Shown here: positions 1-9,026 of the stretch, piece by piece
How positions within the stretch are numbered: position 1 is the first letter of the stretch
Layout of the letters: each line of letters begins with the position of its first letter
NCBI RefSeq assembly: GCF_001636695.1
Contig: NZ_LGEL01000043.1
Location: 1-44,108, forward strand
Source of the DNA: Pedobacter panaciterrae
GTDB lineage: Bacteria > Bacteroidota > Bacteroidia > Sphingobacteriales > Sphingobacteriaceae
Direction of reading: 5' to 3'
DNA length: 44,108 nt
Position numbers and translations under genes: made by a program
Notes under the pieces: generated by a model
Told to the model about the DNA's origin: nothing
Databases searched by the model: none
The model's input: the letters and a program-made list of their open reading frames with translations, nothing else

Positions 1-88
1 ATTCATATTCACTAACGACTAATCGTTTAAAGTTCTCACTGTAACTCCTGGGTGGACGTTGCTTTCTTTTAAAATTATCATTGACCAT
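1..88 (-). CDS. Transposase OrfA N-terminus (IS3-like), partial
   Basis: The minus strand is open from an ATG at 88-86 to the window edge and encodes 29 residues. After a basic start it contains RSYSENFKRLVVSEYE, which resembles the first helix of the helix-turn-helix in IS3/IS150-type OrfA proteins (pattern R-x-Y-S-x-x-F-K-x-x-V-V). OrfA binds the element's ends and is normally followed by an OrfB with a DDE integrase domain. The frame is open upstream to about position 127, but with no earlier ATG. A second ATG in another frame at 129-127 soon meets a stop. Too short for a firm family call. Confidence 0.5.
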   Translation of the reverse strand, partial: MVNDNFKRKQRPPRSYSENFKRLVVSEYE

Positions 89-127
89 CTTTTTAAGATT
101 TTGGTCAACCTTTTTTAGGACTAGACA
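1..127 (-). mobile_element. Partial IS3-type insertion sequence, cut by the left edge
   Basis: The stretch holds the 5' end of a transposase-like reading frame reading leftwards off the window. The likely outer end of the element is near position 127, where the minus strand reads TGTCTAGTCC, with the TG start usual for IS3-family ends. Just outside it sits the terminator of the neighbouring nucleotidyltransferase gene. The other end, the second reading frame and any target duplication lie outside the window. The IS3 family call rests on the transposase N-terminus alone, so the exact boundary and subgroup are inference. Confidence 0.5.
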
Positions 128-132
128 TTAAT

Positions 133-171
133 AAAAAAAGCCCCTTGGTAATTTACTAAGGGGCTTTTTTT
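133..171 (-). terminator. Rho-independent terminator of the nucleotidyltransferase gene
   Basis: AGCCCCTT (139-146) pairs with AAGGGGCT (158-165), and the stem extends inward through GGTA/TACT (one G-T pair) and outward through A/T runs on both sides. Runs of T follow on either strand, so it could work in both directions. It sits 15 bases past the stop codon of the minus-strand gene and also insulates it from the insertion sequence to the left. Confidence 0.85.
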
Positions 172-186
172 ATTACTTAAAAATTA

Positions 187-1089
187 CTAGTTCCAAAGGT
201 TTTCCGGATAAGTTCCGTCTTTTACCAACTGGTCTATACATTCCTGCACAAAAGGTTTGTCTTCTTTATAAGTTACTCCAAACCATTGGCTATCTGTAGG
301 TATAACTTTAAAAGAGGCGGCTCCACTTTTCACAAGATTTTCGCCAATCAAGGGAATAAAGAACTCGGCTTTTGGTTTGTCTTTATTCTCCAACGCAAAT
401 ACTCTAAATAAATCTTCTGTTAGTTTAAAAACAGCTGGGGTAAAGCCCCAAAAATTCATAGAAACCGGTGTGTTATATTCTAATGGATATTCAGATCCAT
501 TTTCTTCATATACTATTCCGCCATCTTTTTTATAAACCTGAGTACGTTCTGTAATTTCTTCAAGGAATCCAGCTCCATTAGTTTTGCAAACGCCACGAGA
601 AACAGATCCAAAATCAGATAAAGTCTTCCCAATTTGATAGCCAACAATTGAATAATTGCTGTCGGTTGCCTCATTATTCAAAAAGTCCACCATCTTTTTA
701 AAAGCATCATAGCCGTAATAGTCATCGGCATTGATTACACAAAAAGGCTCTTTAATTGCATTTCTGCCAGATAGAATCGCATGGGCAGTTCCCCATGGTT
801 TTTCACGGTAAATTTCTTCTTCAATACCAAATTGTTTCAAATCGAAATTTTGAAATACATAATCTGTTTCAATTTTACCATTTAACTTAGGTTCAAATAT
901 TGCTTTAAAGTTTTCGACAAATTCTTCTTTAATAATAAAGACTACTTTACCAAATCCAGCTTTAATTGCATCGTATATAGAATAATCAATAATTGTTTCT
1001 CCGTTGGGGCCAAAGCCGTCAATCTGTTTCATGCTGCCATAGCGACTTGCCATGCCAGCTGCTAATATTAATAAGGTAGGTTTTTTCAT
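187..1089 (-). CDS. Sugar-phosphate nucleotidyltransferase family protein
   Basis: A 300-residue NTP_transferase-fold enzyme expected to join a nucleoside triphosphate to a sugar phosphate, giving an NDP-sugar and pyrophosphate. The N-terminus (residues 6-21) carries the nucleotide-binding loop LILAAGMASRYGSMKQ. KPWGTAHAIL (97-106) contacts the base and sugar in this fold, and NADD (120-123) supplies the metal-binding aspartate. The loop departs from the common GxGTRL form (GMASRYG), so sugar and nucleotide specificity cannot be read off. No sugar biosynthesis genes lie beside it. It appears to be a single-gene unit ending at the terminator at 133-171. ATG start; no clear promoter box seen. 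Confidence 0.8.
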   Translation of the reverse strand: MKKPTLLILAAGMASRYGSMKQIDGFGPNGETIIDYSIYDAIKAGFGKVVFIIKEEFVENFKAIFEPKLNGKIETDYVFQNFDLKQFGIEEEIYREKPWGTAHAILSGRNAIKEPFCVINADDYYGYDAFKKMVDFLNNEATDSNYSIVGYQIGKTLSDFGSVSRGVCKTNGAGFLEEITERTQVYKKDGGIVYEENGSEYPLEYNTPVSMNFWGFTPAVFKLTEDLFRVFALENKDKPKAEFFIPLIGENLVKSGAASFKVIPTDSQWFGVTYKEDKPFVQECIDQLVKDGTYPENLWN

Positions 1090-1192
1090 TCAGCGAAAAT
1101 AATGATTCAATTTATATTCAATGTAAAAAGTAAGATTGTTTTTTCATTAGTTTGGTTAGGTTTTTCAATGTATCGCATGGATATTGAGGTAG

Positions 1193-2737
1193 TTAAAATC
1201 CGAATATTCCCTTTCCGCCACTGCTGCGTGGTTTTTTGCCCGTTAGCATGCCAAATAATCCCCGCACTATTTCTTTTCCTATTTGTCTGGTTATAGTTGC
1301 ACCCATGACTTGCTCAACTAAACTTTTCTCATTTTTTTTAGGAACTTCTTCTTGTTTTGTTTCTTCAGCTTCTGCTTGCCTATCATTTACACGTTTAGTT
1401 AAGATTTCATAAGCGCTTTCGGGATCAATTGATTCCTGATATTTGGCAGTTAGCTCACTTGATTGTATAAGGTTGTTATAGTCGGCTGCACTGAGCGGCC
1501 CCATAATTGCCCTTGGTGGCGTAAGCATCGTTGCGGCCACTTCAGTGGGAATACCCTTTTCATTCAATACAGTTATCAATGCCTGCCCGGTTCCTAAAGA
1601 AGTCAACATTTTATCAATCTCGTAGAATTCCGACCTTGGGTAAGTATTTACCGTCTTTTTAAGCGCATCAACATCATTAGGAGTAAATGCTCTCAAAGCA
1701 TGCTGGACACGATTTCCAAGCTGAGATAATACACTTTCAGGTACATCACCAGGTGTTTGGGTACAAAAAAATACGCCTATGCCTTTTGATCTGATCAATC
1801 TGATAATGGTTTCTATCTGTTCCAGGAAAGCCTTTGATGAGTTTTTAAATAGTAAATGTGCCTCGTCAAAAAAGAAAACTAATTTAGGTTTATCTAAATC
1901 ACCAACTTCAGGCATGTTGTAAAAGATCTCAGCAAGTAAACTTAACAGATAAGTGGAGTAAAGTACCGGCTGATTTTGCACATCGGAGATGTTAAGTAAG
2001 CTAATTACTCCCTTGCCGTCAGTTTTGGTAAAAAGATCTTCAATGTCAAATGAGGTCTCTCCAAACATAGCACTCAAGCCTTGCTGTTCAATGGTTACTA
2101 TTTTTCTTAAGATCGTTCCTGAAGTGGCTGTAGATATTTTACCATAAGAACTTTTGATCTCCTCTGCACCTTCTCCTTCTGCCAGATATGAAACCAATTT
2201 TTTAAGATCATTTAGATCAATAATGGGCAGCTTGCTATCGTCAGCATATTTAAAGATTACAGTTAAAACCCCTGCTTGTGTATCATTTAAATCGAGGATT
2301 TTAGAGAGTAGAGTAGGACCAAACTCAAGAATAGTAGCACGCATTTGTGCGCCTAATTTACCAGACAATGAAAAAATTTCTACTGGAAATCCGGAAGGAT
2401 TGAAAGTTTTACCGAGTTGACCTGCTCTTTCTTCGATTTTTGGGTTGATTGGCCCTGGTTGATTAAGACCTGATAAGTCGCCTTTTACATCAAGCATAAA
2501 TACAGGCACACCTGCATCAGATAGTTGCTCAGCCAGCAATTGTAGTGTACGAGTCTTTCCTGTTCCTGTTGCGCCTGCTACGAGGCCATGCCTGTTCATC
2601 ATTTTTAATGACAAGTTAACTTCGGCTTCAGGAATTACTTGCCCATCAAGAATACCCGCTCCCAGATATATGTATGAACCAGTTGGAGTATAAGAGGCCT
2701 TAATTTTTTCTGTGAATTTTGCAGATTTATCACTCAT
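1193..2737 (-). CDS. HerA-like DUF853 (YjgR-type) P-loop ATPase
   Basis: A 514-residue cytoplasmic ATPase of the DUF853/YjgR branch of the HerA-FtsK superfamily. Walker A is GATGTGKT (residues 55-62) and Walker B is LVFFFDEAH (286-294). CTQTPGDVPESVLSQLGNRVQHALRA (325-350 region) is the sensor and arginine-finger area typical of the family. The C-terminus (about 460-514) is charged, then ends in a glycine/lysine-rich GxxRGLFG-type segment. HerA proteins are hexameric DNA translocases, but YjgR itself has no settled role. No nuclease partner such as NurA is adjacent, so a defence or repair role is not supported here. Downstream, toward 1089, no terminator was seen. Confidence 0.85.
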   Translation of the reverse strand: MSDKSAKFTEKIKASYTPTGSYIYLGAGILDGQVIPEAEVNLSLKMMNRHGLVAGATGTGKTRTLQLLAEQLSDAGVPVFMLDVKGDLSGLNQPGPINPKIEERAGQLGKTFNPSGFPVEIFSLSGKLGAQMRATILEFGPTLLSKILDLNDTQAGVLTVIFKYADDSKLPIIDLNDLKKLVSYLAEGEGAEEIKSSYGKISTATSGTILRKIVTIEQQGLSAMFGETSFDIEDLFTKTDGKGVISLLNISDVQNQPVLYSTYLLSLLAEIFYNMPEVGDLDKPKLVFFFDEAHLLFKNSSKAFLEQIETIIRLIRSKGIGVFFCTQTPGDVPESVLSQLGNRVQHALRAFTPNDVDALKKTVNTYPRSEFYEIDKMLTSLGTGQALITVLNEKGIPTEVAATMLTPPRAIMGPLSAADYNNLIQSSELTAKYQESIDPESAYEILTKRVNDRQAEAEETKQEEVPKKNEKSLVEQVMGATITRQIGKEIVRGLFGMLTGKKPRSSGGKGIFGF

Positions 2738-2807
2738 AGGAATAGATAGTTTTTATTTTGCATTTGTTATAAAAGTAAGAAAAGCACCCGAAATACAAAC
2801 AAAAGAA

Positions 2808-2836
2808 AAGCGTGTCCGGAATTACCGGACACGCTT
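2808..2836 (-). terminator. Rho-independent terminator of the M42 peptidase gene
   Basis: Two perfect 12-base arms (2808-2819 and 2825-2836, AAGCGTGTCCGG and its complement) flank a 5-base loop. Read on the minus strand the stem is followed by TTCTTTT, as expected for a terminator 20 bases past the peptidase stop. Confidence 0.85.
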
Positions 2837-2856
2837 AAAAATTAAGTTATTTGATT

Positions 2857-3972
2857 TTACTTGGAATAAGTAAAATCGTGATCTTTTTTAATGTTCAACA
2901 AAGAATGATAAATGAGGTTAATTACATTGTCCACGTCTTCTTTATGAATCATTTCAACTGTAGTGTGCATATACCTTAAAGGTAAAGATATTAATGCAGA
3001 TGGAACACCTCCATTAGAGTATGCAAAGGCGTCAGTATCTGTACCAGTTGAGCGGGATGATGCCTGACGTTGGAAAGGAATGTCATTCTTTTCTGCTGTT
3101 TCAATCAGCAACTTGTTTAAGTTTGTTTGAACAGCGGGTGCATACGAAACCACTGGGCCTTTGCCACAAGCCAAATCGCCTTGAGTGATTTTACTGATCA
3201 TCGGAGTGGTAGTATCATGAGTAACATCAGTAATTATAGCAACGTTAGGTTTAATTCTATGCGCAATCATTTCAGCTCCTCTTAGCCCAATTTCTTCCTG
3301 CACTGAGTTTACAATATAAAGTCCAAAAGGTAATTTCTTCTTATTTTCCTGAAGTAATCTGGCAACCTCAGCGATCATAAATCCGCCAGCTCTGTTGTCA
3401 AGTGCGCGACCAACATAATAACGATCGTTTAAAACCATAAATTCATCTTCATAGGTAATTACACAACCAACATGAACACCAAGTTTTTCAACTTCCTCTT
3501 TAGATGTACATCCACAATCAAGGAAGATGTTCTTTAATGCCGGAGCCTCTTCCTTTTCGCCACCACTACGAGTGTGAATAGCAGGCCATCCAAATAGGGC
3601 TTTAACCATTCCTTTATCAGTATGGATATTTACCCTCTTAGAAGGAGCTATCTGATGATCTGATCCTCCATTACGAATAACATAAATTAAGCCATCTGGT
3701 GTGATATAATTAACAAACCATGAAATCTCATCAGCATGAGCCTCAATAACAACTTTGAAATCTGCTTTGGGGTTAATAACACCAACTGCGGTTCCGTAAT
3801 TATCGATGAAACTTTCATCTATATATGGCTTTAAATAATCCAACCATAATTTTTGACCGGGGTATTCAAAACCTGTTGGAGATGGGTTATTGATATATTT
3901 TTCAAAAAATTGAAGCGATTTTTTATTTACTACACTTACGTGCTTCTTTTTATCTTCTTTTTTCTTTGTCAT
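2857..3972 (-). CDS. M42 family metallopeptidase (glutamyl aminopeptidase/deblocking type)
   Basis: A 371-residue cytoplasmic zinc aminopeptidase of family M42, whose members form large tetrahedral dodecamers that trim peptides from the N-terminus. The expected metal and catalytic residues are present: H79 in EAHADE, D192 in ALDNRAGG, E226/E227 in QEEIG, D249 in TDVTHD and H336 in RYMHT. The GTDTDAF segment (310-316) is also typical. The lysine-rich first 18 residues look disordered. It has its own promoter (3993-4022) and terminator (2808-2836), so it is transcribed alone. Family members have also been called endoglucanase M, but these residues argue for a peptidase. Confidence 0.9.
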   Translation of the reverse strand: MTKKKEDKKKHVSVVNKKSLQFFEKYINNPSPTGFEYPGQKLWLDYLKPYIDESFIDNYGTAVGVINPKADFKVVIEAHADEISWFVNYITPDGLIYVIRNGGSDHQIAPSKRVNIHTDKGMVKALFGWPAIHTRSGGEKEEAPALKNIFLDCGCTSKEEVEKLGVHVGCVITYEDEFMVLNDRYYVGRALDNRAGGFMIAEVARLLQENKKKLPFGLYIVNSVQEEIGLRGAEMIAHRIKPNVAIITDVTHDTTTPMISKITQGDLACGKGPVVSYAPAVQTNLNKLLIETAEKNDIPFQRQASSRSTGTDTDAFAYSNGGVPSALISLPLRYMHTTVEMIHKEDVDNVINLIYHSLLNIKKDHDFTYSK

Positions 3973-3992
3973 CTTATATTTTTTATTCTAAA

Positions 3993-4022
3993 CAAATATA
4001 GAAACTACTGCCTAAGCACCAA
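3993..4022 (-). promoter_or_regulatory. Bacteroidetes-type promoter of the M42 peptidase gene
   Basis: On the minus strand TTG (4022-4020) is followed after 19 bases by TATATTTG (4000-3993), matching the phylum's -33/-7 consensus TTTG, 19-21 nt, TAnnTTTG. The ATG of the peptidase gene is 20 bases downstream, and the box lies just beyond the stop codon of the GNAT gene. Confidence 0.75.
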
Positions 4023-4023
4023 G

Positions 4024-4443
4024 TTAATTGTTGAGTTCTAACTCCATAATGACAAAGTTGATGCCGTTATTGGTGGAAAAATTGTCCGTTTGAACAAACC
4101 CGAATTTGTTGTAAAAAGGAATGGCTGAGACCCGGGCATTACACCATAATTTTATAGCTCCAAACCCCTTAACATAATTAATTATATGGTCCAATAATAG
4201 TGATCCGTATCCCTTCCCCTGCGACTCTATGATTGTAGCGAATTTTCTGAACTGATAAACATTAGCTTTATTGAATACCGAAACTACAGAAGTTAACTGG
4301 TTATTTGTGAACAAACCGAAATGGATTCCTTCATCATCATTAGCCAATTTTATAGCTTCAAGAGGTAAATCCGGGTACATTACTTCGTGTCTTATTCTCC
4401 AGGTTAAATCAGGTCTGATTTGTTCAATTTGAATTTCCTCCAT
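4024..4443 (-). CDS. GNAT family N-acetyltransferase
   Basis: A 139-residue single-domain GNAT acetyltransferase that moves an acetyl group from acetyl-CoA to an unidentified amine. The CoA-pyrophosphate loop is QGKGYG (residues 75-80, pattern Q-x-x-G-x-G), and ARVSAIPFYNKFGF (103-116) is the usual C-terminal helix and strand. The gene starts inside the end of the MFS transporter gene (20-base overlap) and is therefore co-translated with it as the last gene of the porin-carboxylase-MFS-GNAT unit. Substrate unknown. Confidence 0.8.
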   Translation of the reverse strand: MEEIQIEQIRPDLTWRIRHEVMYPDLPLEAIKLANDDEGIHFGLFTNNQLTSVVSVFNKANVYQFRKFATIIESQGKGYGSLLLDHIINYVKGFGAIKLWCNARVSAIPFYNKFGFVQTDNFSTNNGINFVIMELELNN

Positions 4444-5611
4444 CAGTGTTATTCTTTATTTTACCACTATAAAATTTATATATGCAAATATTGAGCATAA
4501 TAACTGCACCACATCCCCAACAGAATAGTGGCCATTTTCCTTCTTCCCAAAGCCATAAGCCTAAGGCAGATCCAAAAGATGCCCCAACAAAGCTTACAGA
4601 CATAAACACAGTGTTTAAACGATTACGTGCTTCCGGTAGTATGGCATAGATCCGCGTTTGATTAGTTACATGAATAGCTTGCTGACCAATATCTATTAAA
4701 ATAATGCCAGCCACAAATAAGTAAAGATGGCTTCCGGTAAAGTAAAAAGTACCAATACTGAGTAATTGCAAAATCAGTCCCACTAATAGATTCTTACGCG
4801 GGTTTTGTCCGCTACTAAATTTACCAACTAGTGGAGCAGCTAAAGCTCCTGCAGCACCTGCAATGCCGAAAAGACCTATTTGTAATGTTTGAAGGTTAAA
4901 TGGAGGGTTTGCAAGAAATAATACCATGGTTGTCCAGAAAGCACTAAGTATAGAAAATGCCAGAAAGTTTATTATGGATGCCTCCCGTAGTACGGTTTGA
5001 GTTTTTATATAGTGCCACATTGATGACATTAATTCATTATAAGTCCCTTTAAATGATGGCTTGCTTTGTGGAAAGCGTCTGGACATTAGCAGCAATAAAA
5101 GGAAACATATGCCGGCAGCCATAAAATAAACTGTTCTCCATCCCCATAAAAAGCCTATGCTTCCACTAACAGCTCTTGATGCAAGTATGCCGATAAGTAA
5201 GCCACTCATTATTATACCTACAGTAGATCCACGATCTTCGTCTGAACTAAGATTTGCTGCCATTGGTAAAATAAGCTGAGGAATGATAGAACTTGCACCA
5301 ATTAATACACAAGCTATTTCCAACAACAGGAAGGAATGTGCGAAACCTGCCAACAGCAATGCTCCAATGGCAAGACATGTTATTAGAAGTATTTGTTTCT
5401 TCCTTTCAAACATATCGCCTAATGGAACTAATAAGAATAATCCAAGGGCATAGCCTGCCTGTGTTAAGTAAGTAATTTTACCGGCGCGGCTCTCTGTTAA
5501 ACCAAACTCCTTCGCAATCAGAATCACAAGAGGCTGGCAATAATAAATATTCGCTACGATAAGCCCTGTACAAAAGGCCATCAATAGCACATCAGTACGA
5601 CTAAGTTTCAT
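4424..5611 (-). CDS. MFS transporter, drug/metabolite efflux type (12 TM)
   Basis: A 395-residue inner-membrane protein with about 12 hydrophobic helices. GDMFERKK after TM2 (about residues 65-72) is the MFS motif A (G-D-x-x-x-R-K). The length and layout fit the DHA1-like efflux group. Its ATG directly follows the stop codon of the carboxylase gene (TAA then ATG, no gap), and the GNAT gene overlaps its end, so all are probably one transcript. The substrate cannot be told. The operon suggests export of a metabolite or acylated compound, which is only an inference. Confidence 0.85.
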   Translation of the reverse strand: MKLSRTDVLLMAFCTGLIVANIYYCQPLVILIAKEFGLTESRAGKITYLTQAGYALGLFLLVPLGDMFERKKQILLITCLAIGALLLAGFAHSFLLLEIACVLIGASSIIPQLILPMAANLSSDEDRGSTVGIIMSGLLIGILASRAVSGSIGFLWGWRTVYFMAAGICFLLLLLMSRRFPQSKPSFKGTYNELMSSMWHYIKTQTVLREASIINFLAFSILSAFWTTMVLFLANPPFNLQTLQIGLFGIAGAAGALAAPLVGKFSSGQNPRKNLLVGLILQLLSIGTFYFTGSHLYLFVAGIILIDIGQQAIHVTNQTRIYAILPEARNRLNTVFMSVSFVGASFGSALGLWLWEEGKWPLFCWGCGAVIMLNICIYKFYSGKIKNNTDGGNSN

Positions 5612-7153
5612 TTATAAAGGAATATTTCCGTGTTTTTTACGAGGCCTGTTAACAACTTTGTTTTCCAACATTTTAAAGGCCTTTATTAATTTAATTCTGG
5701 TTTGGGAGGGTTCAATAACTTCATCTACAAATCCACGTTCTGCAGCCCTGTATGGATTTGCAAAAATATCGGAATAGAGTTTTTCTTTCTCCAGCCATTT
5801 TTCTTCGGGATGTTCAGCGTTAGTAATTTCTTTCTTGAAAATTATTTCAGCTGCTCCTTTTGCCCCCATAACAGCAATTTCTGCAGTAGGCCATGCATAA
5901 TTTAAATCAGCCCCGATATGCTTTGAATTCATCACATCATATGCACCACCATAAGCTTTTCTGGTAATTACAGTGATACGAGGTACGGTTGCTTCGCTAA
6001 AAGCATACAATAACTTAGCACCGTTAGTAATAATTCCATTCCATTCCTGATCCGTGCCAGGCAGAAAGCCAGGGACGTCCTCAAAAACGAGCAATGGAAT
6101 GTTAAAGCAATCGCAGAACCTTACAAATCTTGCAGCTTTTGTTGAGGCATGATTGTCCAGTACCCCGGCAAGGTAAGCAGGTTGATTGGCAACAATACCA
6201 ATACTTCTGCCTCCGAGACGTGCAAATCCTACTACAATATTCTCCGCATAATCTTTATGTACTTCAAGAAAGCTATTGGGGTCTGCCACTTCGCCAATTA
6301 CAGACCTTACATCATAAGGCTGATTTGCATTTTCGGGCATAAGAGTATTAAGAGATAAACGACTCTCATCCGTTAAAGTATAGGGTAATTGCGATGGAAT
6401 TTCCTCACAGTTCTGAGGCATGTAACTCAGTAATTTCTTAACATGATTGATGGCATCCAATTCATTAGAACACGCGAAGTGAGTTACACCGGATTTAGTA
6501 GCATGAGTTGATGCACCACCAAGTTCTTCAGAACTTACTTCTTCATGCGTTACTGTTTTAACAACATTTGGCCCTGTGACGAACATGTATGAGGTGTTTT
6601 CTACCATTAGGATAAAGTCAGTAATAGCAGGTGAATAAACCGCACCACCGGCACAAGGGCCCATTATCGCCGAAAGCTGAGGAATAACCCCAGATGCCTG
6701 AACATTTCTGTAAAATATATCCGCATATCCACCTAAAGAAACAACACCTTCCTGGATTCTTGCACCACCGCTATCATTTAAACCTATCAAAGGAGCACCA
6801 TTTTTCATGGCCATGTCCATTATTTTGCAGATCTTTTCGGCATGAGTTTCAGAAAGAGAACCACCAAAAACAGTAAAATCCTGTGAAAACACATAAACCA
6901 GCCGACCGTTTATGTTCCCATAACCTGTTACAACACCATCGCCTAAATATTTTTCACGTTCCATTCCAAAATCAACACTTCTATGGGTTACCATCATGCC
7001 AATTTCCTCAAAGGAATTTTCATCCAATAAAAAATGGATTCGTTCTCTGGCTGTTAATTTACCTTTTTTATGCTGACTTTGGATTCTTGCTGCCCCGCCA
7101 CCTTCATTCGCTTTTTTTATTTTTTCCTGAAGTACATCTATTTTATTCTTCAT
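5612..7153 (-). CDS. Acyl-CoA carboxylase beta subunit (propionyl-CoA type)
   Basis: A 513-residue carboxyltransferase subunit. It transfers the carboxyl group from biotin to an acyl-CoA, most likely propionyl-CoA giving methylmalonyl-CoA, or runs in reverse in a decarboxylase. Two crotonase-like halves are visible, with oxyanion loops MGPCAGGA in the N half and AYGGAYDVM in the C half. The length (about 510-520) fits PccB/MmdA. I place the start at the ATG at 7153: a GTG at 7162 in the same frame is possible but lacks support. No biotin carboxylase, biotin carrier or methylmalonyl mutase gene is nearby, so the partner subunits must be elsewhere. It lies 25 bases after the porin gene and abuts the MFS gene. 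Confidence 0.9.
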   Translation of the reverse strand: MKNKIDVLQEKIKKANEGGGAARIQSQHKKGKLTARERIHFLLDENSFEEIGMMVTHRSVDFGMEREKYLGDGVVTGYGNINGRLVYVFSQDFTVFGGSLSETHAEKICKIMDMAMKNGAPLIGLNDSGGARIQEGVVSLGGYADIFYRNVQASGVIPQLSAIMGPCAGGAVYSPAITDFILMVENTSYMFVTGPNVVKTVTHEEVSSEELGGASTHATKSGVTHFACSNELDAINHVKKLLSYMPQNCEEIPSQLPYTLTDESRLSLNTLMPENANQPYDVRSVIGEVADPNSFLEVHKDYAENIVVGFARLGGRSIGIVANQPAYLAGVLDNHASTKAARFVRFCDCFNIPLLVFEDVPGFLPGTDQEWNGIITNGAKLLYAFSEATVPRITVITRKAYGGAYDVMNSKHIGADLNYAWPTAEIAVMGAKGAAEIIFKKEITNAEHPEEKWLEKEKLYSDIFANPYRAAERGFVDEVIEPSQTRIKLIKAFKMLENKVVNRPRKKHGNIPL

Positions 7154-7178
7154 TTTAAGCACTAATAGTTTTAATTAT

Positions 7179-8414
7179 TTACCAGCGATACTGTAATCTG
7201 GTAGTAAATACATCATCTTTTAAGTCAGCCGTATAATCCGGCAATTTAGTAGCATCGTTAACAACGTGCTCGTTGTACAATGTAAGTTTAAATCTTGAAT
7301 TTATCAGGTAAGTCAGGCCATAACCAAGAGTACTAAATTTAATATCGCCTGCTGTAGTATTATTGCCTGCAATGCCAATCTCCGATTCATTTATTTTTCT
7401 GTTTGGATCATACATATCATAAGATATTAATGCAGTGAATTTAGTGCTGGCAATTTGCTGAGTTAACCATAGGTAGTAGCCAGAAAACTGACGCAGGTAT
7501 AAATCGGTTGCAGGTTGTGCAGAGAAGCTTGTACTGGCAACAGGCCCAAGTATGCTGGCTGATGCAGCCACGCCGGGTTGTGTACCCTGAAGGTACTCTG
7601 CTTTAAATATGGTTCTACCAAACGTATTGTCATATTGAACTTGTAAGTTAGCTCCATAATATTCGCGTTTACCAAAGTAACCAACATTGTTAGGACTTGT
7701 ATTTTTCTTAAAGCCAGATGCAGTAGGAGAATAGTAGTTTTCAGTATCATTACGTACCCCACCTTCATAGATAGACCCACCGAAGCCGAGATGAAGTTTT
7801 TTATTTGCCAAACTGTCAAATTTAAAGGCAAGATTTCCAATAATATCTTTTCTTGAGTCATAGTCCCTTGCATTGTAGCCGCTTCCGTTTATTACGGCTA
7901 ATTCTGCAGTTAGAAATTTAAATATTTTACTAGGGTGGAAAGTAACCATGGCACCGATATCACGCTCCCTAGGCATTAGTGTTTGGAAAACCCTTGCCCT
8001 TTCAGGAAAATCTCTATATCCTGAAGAGTAGACAATAGAATGGCCAAAAGGGCGGTTAAATAAACCTGCGGTTAGTAGCAGTTCTTTAGAATCAGGCTGA
8101 TGAAGTTGTATAAAAGCATCCATTAACTGAATACCGTTTTGTGTAGCGTCTATTTGAAAAACAATGCTCGAATACTTGTCAGCCCTGTCGATTTTTAATC
8201 GGCCTCTGCGAATTATGAAACGATTGTCAGAGTTTTTTGAGAAATCTCCTCCCGAAAAAGATGAAATTCCCTCAGACTGTGCTTTTTGAAATTGTGTTTG
8301 CAGATATCCTGTTATTGCAATTTCATGCGGGTCATAGGTTGATGGAGCATTATTGCTTTGGGCAAAAAGGATAACCGGATAAAGAAATATCAGGCATAAC
8401 AGTGTTTTTTTCAT
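7179..8414 (-). CDS. OprO/OprP-type outer-membrane porin
   Basis: A 411-residue exported protein with a signal peptide (MKKTLLCLIFLYPVILFAQS, cleavage near residue 18) and alternating beta-strand pattern ending in a C-terminal aromatic strand (TTRLQYRW). FIIRRGRLKIDRADKY (66-81) and GLFNRPFGHSIVYSSGYRDFPERARVFQ are characteristic of phosphate-selective porin O/P-family members in Bacteroidetes (Pfam Porin_O_P). True phosphate selectivity is not implied by membership. It is the first gene of a minus-strand unit leading into the acyl-CoA carboxylase subunit, MFS transporter and GNAT. No phosphate genes are near. Confidence 0.8.
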   Translation of the reverse strand: MKKTLLCLIFLYPVILFAQSNNAPSTYDPHEIAITGYLQTQFQKAQSEGISSFSGGDFSKNSDNRFIIRRGRLKIDRADKYSSIVFQIDATQNGIQLMDAFIQLHQPDSKELLLTAGLFNRPFGHSIVYSSGYRDFPERARVFQTLMPRERDIGAMVTFHPSKIFKFLTAELAVINGSGYNARDYDSRKDIIGNLAFKFDSLANKKLHLGFGGSIYEGGVRNDTENYYSPTASGFKKNTSPNNVGYFGKREYYGANLQVQYDNTFGRTIFKAEYLQGTQPGVAASASILGPVASTSFSAQPATDLYLRQFSGYYLWLTQQIASTKFTALISYDMYDPNRKINESEIGIAGNNTTAGDIKFSTLGYGLTYLINSRFKLTLYNEHVVNDATKLPDYTADLKDDVFTTRLQYRW

Positions 8415-8551
8415 GAATCAGTAAAAGAATTTTGATCGCCTAAATTACGGTAAATGAAGCATTTTTCTTTAAATTAACTCTTGATTTTTAAAAAAGAGAG
8501 GTCTAAAAAATAAAGAGGCAACAACTAAATTACATTTTTTTTACATGATAA

Positions 8552-8584
8552 TTTGTAAATAAGCAATGTTTGGAGTTATTTTTG
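8552..8584 (+). promoter_or_regulatory. Bacteroidetes-type promoter of the small protein-SulP-carbonic anhydrase unit
   Basis: TTTG (8552-8555), 21 bases, TATTTTTG (8577-8584) match the -33/-7 consensus. The first ATG (8612) is 27 bases downstream. With short gaps after it, this is the best candidate to drive all three genes. Confidence 0.7.
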
Positions 8585-8611
8585 AAAGGTTAGGAAAAAG
8601 AATAAAAACAA

Positions 8612-8950
8612 ATGTTTCTAAAAAAGCACCGTTTATTAATAGTTATTACCTTCCTGAGTATCTTCTCAGCAAAGATGGTGATTTCTGGTGCACCAGTATT
8701 TTTTAGTCACATTGATAAGAACATCATGATTTCTGTAATCATGCAAATCGAAGCTGAACATAGCACTGATGGAGATCCTGCAAAGGCAAAAGTAAAACTC
8801 TTCGATTACAAGATTGATTTTCAGCATGACTATGTATGGTCATCCGTATTTCACCTCTATGGCATAAAGAATAGCTTTATAGATAATTTCAAACGGTATT
8901 TCGATCCATTCCATCCGTCTGTACCAACGCCGCCTCCTAACCTGAGCTGA
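8612..8950 (+). CDS. Small exported or membrane-anchored protein of unknown function
   Basis: A 112-residue protein I cannot assign to a named family. Residues 5-28 are a hydrophobic segment after a basic start (MFLKKHR), suggesting a signal peptide or N-terminal anchor. The remainder is mixed, contains a charged stretch (EAEHSTDGDPAKAKVK, about 49-63), and ends in a proline-rich tail, FDPFHPSVPTPPPNLS. It has its own well-formed promoter and lies 76 bases before the SulP transporter gene, so it may be an accessory to that transport unit. The conserved-looking tail may anchor or dock the protein; this is inference only. Confidence 0.65.
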   Translation: MFLKKHRLLIVITFLSIFSAKMVISGAPVFFSHIDKNIMISVIMQIEAEHSTDGDPAKAKVKLFDYKIDFQHDYVWSSVFHLYGIKNSFIDNFKRYFDPFHPSVPTPPPNLS

Positions 8951-9026
8951 TTTATTATGCGTAGCCATACACAAGTGAGTGGTATGCAATTTTTAAAATT
9001 AGTTTAAAAGATTAAAACATAGTCTT

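Noticed and set aside
1193-2737. HerA-like ATPase as part of an antiviral HerA system
   Set aside because: No nuclease, Sir2 or DUF4297-like partner lies beside it and its sequence fits the housekeeping-like DUF853/YjgR branch.
7463-7873. 136-residue minus-strand frame inside the porin gene
   Set aside because: Lies wholly within the porin reading frame on the same strand in another phase; no signal or domain.
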